A DNA stretch of 64,000 bases from Escallonia rubra (lineage: Eukaryota; Streptophyta; Magnoliopsida; Escalloniales; Escalloniaceae), in the NCBI GenBank assembly GCA_033065855.1, contig JAVXUO010001926.1:1-64000 (forward strand), in the 5' to 3' direction. A program made the translations under genes and the position numbers. The first letter of the stretch is position 1, and the number at the start of each line of letters is the position of its first letter. Below are positions 57,892 to 64,000 of this stretch, piece after piece. The notes below the pieces were generated by a model. It ran no database searches, was not told where the DNA came from, and worked only from the letters and a program-made list of their open reading frames with translations.

Positions 57892-58096
57892 TGTCACACC
57901 CCCAAAATGGAAGTCGCGGCTGCTATCGAGGTTCTTAAAATGAAGTATTAACCCACTATATCTCTAGTAACACCAGGTATAGACATAGCATCTAAATCCA
58001 TTAAAAGAAAAGTCTTTATACAAGACCAAAATTAAAGAGAGCTCATTCTCTTAATAATGTCCTTTCGGAAGAAAATTTTGAACGCATGGCAAGAAC
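57892..58096. mobile_element. fragment of a third gypsy-type LTR
   Basis: Begins TGTCACACCCCCAAAATGG, an LTR edge type common in plant gypsy elements, and is interrupted at 58096 by the next element. Short fossil with no coding content. Confidence 0.5.
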
Positions 58097-59413
58097 TGTT
58101 AGACCCCTCATATTTGAATGTTTAAAAAAAATAATAAATTATAAAGTTTGGGACGTAATGGGTATTTTGAAATTCTATTTGTTTTAGGAATATAAATATA
58201 TATATTATTTTGGTGTCTGATAGTTACGTACATTCATAGGAGCACACCAAAGTTCAGAAAAGTCTCCAGGAAATCATTAGGAAGAGCCTTTTGAGAGTTT
58301 GATCATTGTTCGAGGTAAGAATTTATTTTTGGGTATCAAATTGAGGTTTGTAGTTAGAATCCTTACGAATTTTTGTTATTGTTGGAACTCTAATTTTAAC
58401 TTTTGGGTATATTGATTTTTAGGGATTTTGATATAATTGATTCAGGAGATTAAAGTTTTGTGATTGAATTGCACAATTGGAGGTAAGGGTTTACCTTATG
58501 AATTTAAATCAGCGTTGGACCGATCAATCATAATTGTGTATGAATTTTCTTCTTCCGTCTGGTCATTGGGATTGGAGAATTAATTTTTCTTTTCTATGAA
58601 ATCGTAATTCTTGTGTTAACGTTCGACTGTGTAGTCCCAATTTCAGATCGCCTCTTATAGTCTCAAACTCTGTGCGAGCATTCTGCTTCTTCCTTTTTTT
58701 TGTTTCTTCTCCAATTCTGTCTCGATTTCTGTACCAGCATTGTGTTTTTCTTACTTACCCACGTGGATGAGAACATGGGTTAGCTCAGTGAGATGAGCTA
58801 GAGATCGTGATACTATTTTCTGAACCTTGTTCCACGTGTCAGTGATGATATGTGCGTCCTTATTCTGAATGGCTCTAGAGTGTCAGTTTCTGTATAAGAA
58901 TACATTTTAAAATTTTGTCTTTCTACGAAACATATTTTGTATTTTGAAAATTCTGGTTCGTATATGTTCTGTTAAAATTCTGTACGTCCGATCTTGTTTT
59001 CTCAGGTATCTTTGTATCCCATTTTGATTGGTCCGTTGAGCGACCTTACTGGGCATTTGGCTCGCCCCCCCCCCTTATTATTTTACTTTCAGGTGATCAG
59101 TAGAGGGGATTGGATTACGGGCCTAGCAAATTTGACTGAGAGCTAGCGGTTTAATCTCATAGCTACTTTGATTAATTGTTTTTAGAAATTATAATAAGAG
59201 GAAATATTTGGATTTCGATGTTTCATTTGGAACTCCTGGTAGGAGTAAATTCGGGATTGAATTACTGTTTAGGCCTATTTGACATCTAATTGTGTAAATT
59301 GGAGATTTTCTGATTAGATGCTCTGAATAACCTGTTTGAGAGACTTTTGGAAATTTGAGGTTTTCTGACTCTGTTTATTTAATATTAATGCTCCGAAAAT
59401 TCGGGGCGTTACA
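58097..59413 (+). repeat. 5' LTR of the Tekay-like element (1317 bp)
   Basis: Begins TGTTAGACCCCTCATATTTG and ends GGGGCGTTACA. A TATA-rich word (ATAAATATATATATT) is at about 58193-58207. A C-run is at about 59068-59077. The five bases before it are AGAAC; the matching duplication would lie beyond the window. Confidence 0.85.
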
Positions 59414-59415
59414 GT

Positions 59416-59427
59416 TGGTATCAGAGC
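59416..59427 (+). other. primer binding site, tRNA-Met type
   Basis: TGGTATCAGAGC lies two bases after the LTR end and matches the 3' end of plant initiator tRNA-Met, the usual primer for this group. Confidence 0.92.
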
Positions 59428-59592
59428 TATAGGTTTAAACTCCTGTAGACTTATATGCTTAGGATCAGATAAGTTGTGAGATGGGTAGGATGGGTAGATT
59501 TAAGTTTATTGTCCTAGTCAGTATCTGATTCTAGTTTTTCTTTTGTAGTAATGGCGAGTGGCCGTAATAATAGGTGAGGTAACAATCAAAAT

Positions 59593-60350
59593 GTGGAGCA
59601 TCAGAACGTCACAGGGAACCAGAATCCACCAGACCTTTTGACTATCTTAGAGAATCAGCAGGCTCAACTGACTCAGCTACTGGCGAACCAACAAGCTCAA
59701 CTAAATCAACAGAATCAGCCAAACCCGAATCCTAATCCTAACCACGGGCAGGCTCAGACTCGTAGCTTATTAAAGCAGTTTGACAAGAAGAACGTAGAAC
59801 CTTTTGGAGGTACAGACGATCCGATTGTGGCAGAGAAATGGATTTCTCGACTTGAGAAAGTATTTAGGCCTATGGGTTGCACTGATGAGGAAAAGATAGA
59901 ACTCACAGTGTATAAGCTAGACGGGGAAGCAGACCACTGGTGGAAAACTATTGAGGATAGTAAAACGGTGGAACAACGCAAAGCGATGACATGGGATCAG
60001 TTTAAGGACTTGTTCTTCGACCGCTATTTTCCTAGGAGTGTAAAAGAACAAATGTATCGTGATTTTCTTAACTTGAGGCAGGGGGAGAACGAGAGTGTTG
60101 CTGAGTATGAGGTCAAGTTTACACGGCTGTCTCGTTATGGTAAGCAGTTGGTTGCAAACGAGAAGGATAGAGTGCAGATGTTTACTTGGGGTCTCAAGCC
60201 TAGCATTAGGCCGGGCATTGTTACGGTTCCAATAGACACGTACGTTCAGTGCGTTGACATTGCGAAGACTATCGAAGCTGAGGCAAGGGATTACAGAGAG
60301 AAGAAAGACGCCAAGGCAGGCAAGAGAGACCGTCCAGAACTATCCTAGCC
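59593..60350 (+). mobile_element. gag part of the Tekay-like element
   Basis: A glutamine- and asparagine-rich N-terminus is followed by the plant retrotransposon gag domain: EPFGGTDDPIVAEKWISRLE, a DHWWKTIE segment, and then FKDLFFDRYFPRSVKEQMYR. This capsid-like protein packages the element RNA. A zinc knuckle would be expected further on. Confidence 0.9.
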
Positions 60351-60719
60351 ACACACGGCACATGGTGATGGAAAACGCATACAGACTTCTTCATCGATTT
60401 CTTTTGGTCAGAGGGGCCAAGGTCAGAGACAGAGTCAGGGTCAGAGTAATTTCAGCAGGGGTTCTAGTAAGAACTTTGCTCAGAGGCCCCCATCTACAGG
60501 TTTCGACCCTATTTATTAGAGGTGCAATAAGCGACATGGCGGCCAGAGTTGCCATTGGGATACATGAGCATGCTTCAGGTGTGGCCAGAAGGGTCATCAT
60601 ATCAGAGATTGTCTTATCCAGCATCAGGGCAATCTGGGCCGCAGGGTTCTGTTGCAGGGAGTACAGCCTCGGGCCCAAGGCAGAGTACGAGTCAGTCAAC
60701 TGGAGGGCAGAAACCTAGG

Positions 60720-62600
60720 ACTACCGGTAGGGTGTTCAACATGACAGCTAAGGATGCATCGGGTTCGAAGGATGTGGTGGCAGGTACGATTCAGATTAAC
60801 TCAATTGATGCGCATGTATTGTTTGACTCTGGTGCCACACACTCTTTTGTTTCTTTTTCGTTTGCACGTCGCCTTGGGGTTAAACCCCAGTCTCTTGACT
60901 GTGAGTTATCTGTGGGTACTCCTGTTGGGGATTCTGTGGTAGTTAAGTCAGTATTGAGGAATTGTAAGATCCATATTTGTGATAGGGACCTTCCTGGGGA
61001 TCTAGTTCTTTTAGATATCCATGATTTTGACGTGATTTTGGGTATGGATTGGTTGGCATCCTATCATGCCTTAGTTGATTGCTTTGAGAAGCGAGTCCGT
61101 TTCTGTTTATCTGATTCATCTGAGTTTGAGTTTCGGGGTTCAAAGCCTAGCGGGTTGTCTATTATCTCAGCTATTTCGGCTCGTCGTATGCTTCGTAAGG
61201 GTTGTGAGGGTTACATTGCACACATCCTTGATACTAATCATGGAGGTGTTGAGATATCAGACGTACTGGTAGTACGCGACTTTCCTGAGGTGTTTCCCAA
61301 GGAGTTACCGGGAAAACCCATTGATTGTGAGGTTGAATTCACGATTGATTTGGTGCCTGGTGCGGCACCTATTTCTAAGGCTCTGTATCGAATGGTGCCT
61401 ACTGAAATGAAGGAGTTAAAGGAACAGCTTCAAGAGCTACTTGATAGGGGGTTTATACGCCCCAGTGTTTCACCTTGGGGTGCCCCTGTCTTGTTTGTCA
61501 AGAAGAAGGATGGCACGTTGAGACTTTGCATTGACTACCGTGAGTTGAATAAGATCACCATACGTAACAAATACCCGTTGCCGCGTATAAATGATTTGTT
61601 TGACCAACTTCAGGGAGCAAGGTTTTTCTCAAAAATAGATCTACGTTTCTGGATACCATCAGCTAAAAGTTAGGGCAGAAGATGTGCCAAAGACCACATT
61701 TAGGACTCGTTACGGTCATTACGAGTTCTTAGTGATGCCTTTCGGGTTGACTAATGCTCCTGCTGCTTTTATGGATCTGATGAATCGTGTGTTTAGGCAG
61801 TATTTGGATAAGTTTGTTATTATTTTCATTGATGACATTTTGGTGTACTCTAAGTCAGAGGAGGAGCATAGTGAGCACCTGAAAACTATCTTACAGACTT
61901 TGAAGAACAACCAGTTGTATGCAAAATTAAAGAAATGCGAGTTTTGGCTTGAGCAAGTTACATTTCTGGGACATGTGGTGTCTAAGGATGGAATAGCTGT
62001 TGACCCCTCTAAGATTGCGGCGGTGACTGATTGGCAGAGGCCTAGCACTGTTACTGAAGTAAGAAGCTTTTTGGGATTGGCAGGTTACTACCGTCGATTT
62101 GTAGAAGGTTTTTCGAGAATAGCAATGCCTTTGACTCAGTTGACTAAGAAGAACACCCGATTTGTTTGGAGTGAGGAGTGTGAAGCTAGTTTTCAAGAAC
62201 TGAAGAAGAGGTTGGTGTCTGCACCTGTATTAACCTTACCATCTGGTTCTGGAGGTTTTGTGATATATAGTGATGCCTCCAAGAGAGGTTTAGGTTGTGT
62301 TTTAATGCAGCATGGTAAGGTGATTGCCTATGCTTCTGGACAACTTAAGCCTTACGAGCAGAACTACCCCACCCATGATCTTGAGTTAGCAGCTGTGATA
62401 TTTGCTTTGAAGATATGGAGGCACTACTTGTATGGTGAGACCTGTGAGATATATACTGACCATAAAAGTCTTAAGTATATTTTCACCCAGAAGGAGCTGA
62501 ACATGAGACAGAGGCGTTGGTTGGAGCTTTTGAAAGACTATGATTGCACGATTCACTATCACCCGGGTAAGGCGAATGTCGTGGCCGACGCACTCAGTAG
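60720..62600 (+). mobile_element. protease, reverse transcriptase and RNase H parts of the Tekay-like element
   Basis: The protease active site DSGATHSFV is near 60826. Reverse transcriptase spans about 61320-61900 with [32 protein letters not shown] and the catalytic FIDDILVYS near 61826. RNase H follows at about 62250-62600 with YSDAS, the LELAAV segment and [11 protein letters not shown], then [10 protein letters not shown]. All motifs are in the order usual for Ty3/gypsy. Confidence 0.93.
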
Positions 62601-62929
62601 GAAGAGCACAGGAAACCTAGCAGCACTTATCACCTGTCAACCTCAATTATTAGAAGACATGAAGAACCTGGATCTGGAGATCAGATGGCAAGATGGTGGA
62701 GAGTACTTGGCTGCATTGCAGGTACAACCTACCTTGATTAACAGGATCAAGGAAGCTCAAGATGGAGACTCTGGTCTAGGTCGCATGACCGATACCATTA
62801 ACAATGGAAAACAGTCTGAGTTAAGAGTTGATGAGCACGATGTAGTTTGGTTCCATAAGAGACTTTGTGTACCACCAGATATGTCCTTGAGGAGGGAATT
62901 ATTGTCAGAGGCTCATAACTCTGGTTTCT

Positions 62930-64000
62930 CTATCCACCCATGAGGAACAAAGATGTATCATGACCTTAAGGAACATTTTTTGTGGAGCGGCATGAAGTCG
63001 GATATAGCAGAATTTGTCTCTCATTGCTTGGTCTGTCAAAGAGTGAAGACAGAGCATCAGAAGCCTAGCGGACCACTGCAGCCAATTGAGATTCCGAAGT
63101 GGAAGTGGGAGCATGTAACAACTGATTTTGTGGTAGGCTTACCGAGAACAGTCAAGGGTTTTGACACTATTTGGGTTATTGTTGATAGGTTGACAAAGTC
63201 TGCACATTTCCTTCCAATCCGAGCTACAGCACCATTATCTGAGCTAGTGAAAATATATATTGATGAGATAGTGAGATTGCATGGAGTACCATTATCAATA
63301 GTGTCAGATCGAGATCCGCATTTTACTTCAAAATTCTGGAGGAGCTTCCAGAATTCTATGGGTACCGATCTCTATTTTAGCACCGCTTACCACCCACAGA
63401 CAAATGGGCAGTCTGAACGTACTATTCAGACACTAGAGGACATGTTGAGAGCTTGCACACTAGATCTCAGGGGTAGCTGGTATAGCCATTTACCTTTAGT
63501 TGAGTTTGCCTACAATAACAGCTATCAGGCAAGTATTAAGATGGCACCGTTTGAGGCATTGTATGGACGGAGGTGCAGGACTCCACTATGCTGGGATGAG
63601 GTAGGAGAGAGACGATTATTGGGACCAGAGTTGGTACAGTTGACTACTCAAAAAGTTGATTTGATTCGGGAACGTCTCAAAGCAGCTCAGGACAGACAGC
63701 GTAGTTATACATCTCACCGTCGTCGCGAACTTGAATTTGAGGTGGGCGATCACGTGTTTTTGAGAGTTTCACCTTGGAAAGGGGTGATGCGTTTCGGTAA
63801 GAAGGGCAAGCTTAGCCCTAGATTTGTTGGGCCATTCGAGATTTTAGAGAGGATCGGTCCCGTGGCTTACAGAGTTGCACTGCCGCCAGAGCTTTCACAC
63901 ATTCATAATGTTTTCCATGTTTCGAATATGAGGAAGTATGTTTATGATCTGACACACATTGCGCCATATGAGCCTTTATCGGTACATGAGGACCTTTCTT
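62930..64000 (+). mobile_element. integrase part of the Tekay-like element, to the window edge
   Basis: An H2C2 zinc region (with HCLVCQRVK near 63030) is followed by the DDE core: TTDFVVGLPR near 63118, SDRDPHFTSKFW near 63306 and HPQTNGQSERT near 63392. A GPFEI motif lies near 63828. HNVFHVSNMRKYV near 63905 is the usual lead into the chromovirus C-terminus. The end is cut by the window. Confidence 0.93.

Larger units (their letters stand above)
58097..64000 (+). mobile_element. Tekay-like chromovirus (Ty3/gypsy), nearly complete to the window edge
   Basis: Plus-strand element with 5' LTR (58097-59413), primer site, gag and pol in the gypsy order: protease, reverse transcriptase, RNase H, integrase. 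It runs off the right edge just after integrase, where a chromodomain and the 3' LTR would be expected. It looks well preserved, with about three or four breaks, and is the youngest-looking retroelement in the window. It inserted into an older LTR fragment. Dating by LTR comparison is not possible here because only one LTR is visible. Confidence 0.92.

Overview
The window looks like a repeat-rich intergenic block from a flowering plant nuclear genome, probably a eudicot. It is AT-rich and is built almost entirely of plant transposon families: Tat and chromovirus Ty3/gypsy, Ty1/copia, CACTA with TNPD- and TNPA-like genes, Helitrons, Mutator-like elements (MULEs) and an L1-type LINE. I see one intact host gene, a single-exon ATL-type RING-H2 ubiquitin ligase on the minus strand at 3137-3874. 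There is also a broken two-exon B3-domain gene fragment at 9404-9846. Species cannot be named from the sequence. One ambiguous base (n) lies at 9165.

Layout. 1-3136: no recognisable gene, one diverged tandem duplication. 3137-3874: ATL gene, with a duplicated 54-bp block in its upstream flank. 4265-7937: no recognisable gene. 7938-8834: GT and poly-G tracts and a minisatellite. 8835-9125: one end of a CACTA element, next to the B3 fragment and a patch of simple repeats. 11999-12543: copia reverse transcriptase relic. About 13100-18155 and 30458-30512: a decayed Tat-lineage gypsy element with an antisense coding region. A 12.3-kb CACTA element (18159-30454, 3-bp target duplication GAT) split that region. 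The CACTA carries a 3.5-kb palindrome made of copia pieces, a phased AATT array, a hairpin cluster and degenerate TNPD- and TNPA-like genes. 31255-34125: an isolated long gypsy LTR. 35480-38240: a minus-strand copia relic of the same family as the palindrome. 39390-39900: a 60-bp minisatellite. 39934-41161 and 51180-52276: two members of one non-autonomous MULE family, each with a 9-bp target duplication. 41291-42550 and 50501-52986: two LTRs of one Tat-like family facing each other. 42610-43855: another gypsy 5' end. 43856-48766: two Helitrons end to end, the second carrying a 5'-truncated LINE with a 19-bp target duplication. 48814-49232: a small MULE-like MITE. 55291-57892: another copy of the long gypsy LTR with a stub of internal sequence. 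57892-58096: a piece of a third LTR family. 58097-64000: the left part of a fairly well preserved Tekay-like gypsy element that runs off the window.

How it fits together. The order of events can be read from the nesting: Tat gypsy first, then CACTA into it, with copia pieces inside the CACTA. Elsewhere a LINE sits in a Helitron, a MULE sits in a Tat LTR, and the youngest-looking gypsy sits in an older LTR. The most notable structures are the long copia palindrome, which could give a long hairpin RNA against its own family; the tandem Helitrons; the MULE family with GC-rich, possibly captured interiors; and two structured DNA regions inside the CACTA.
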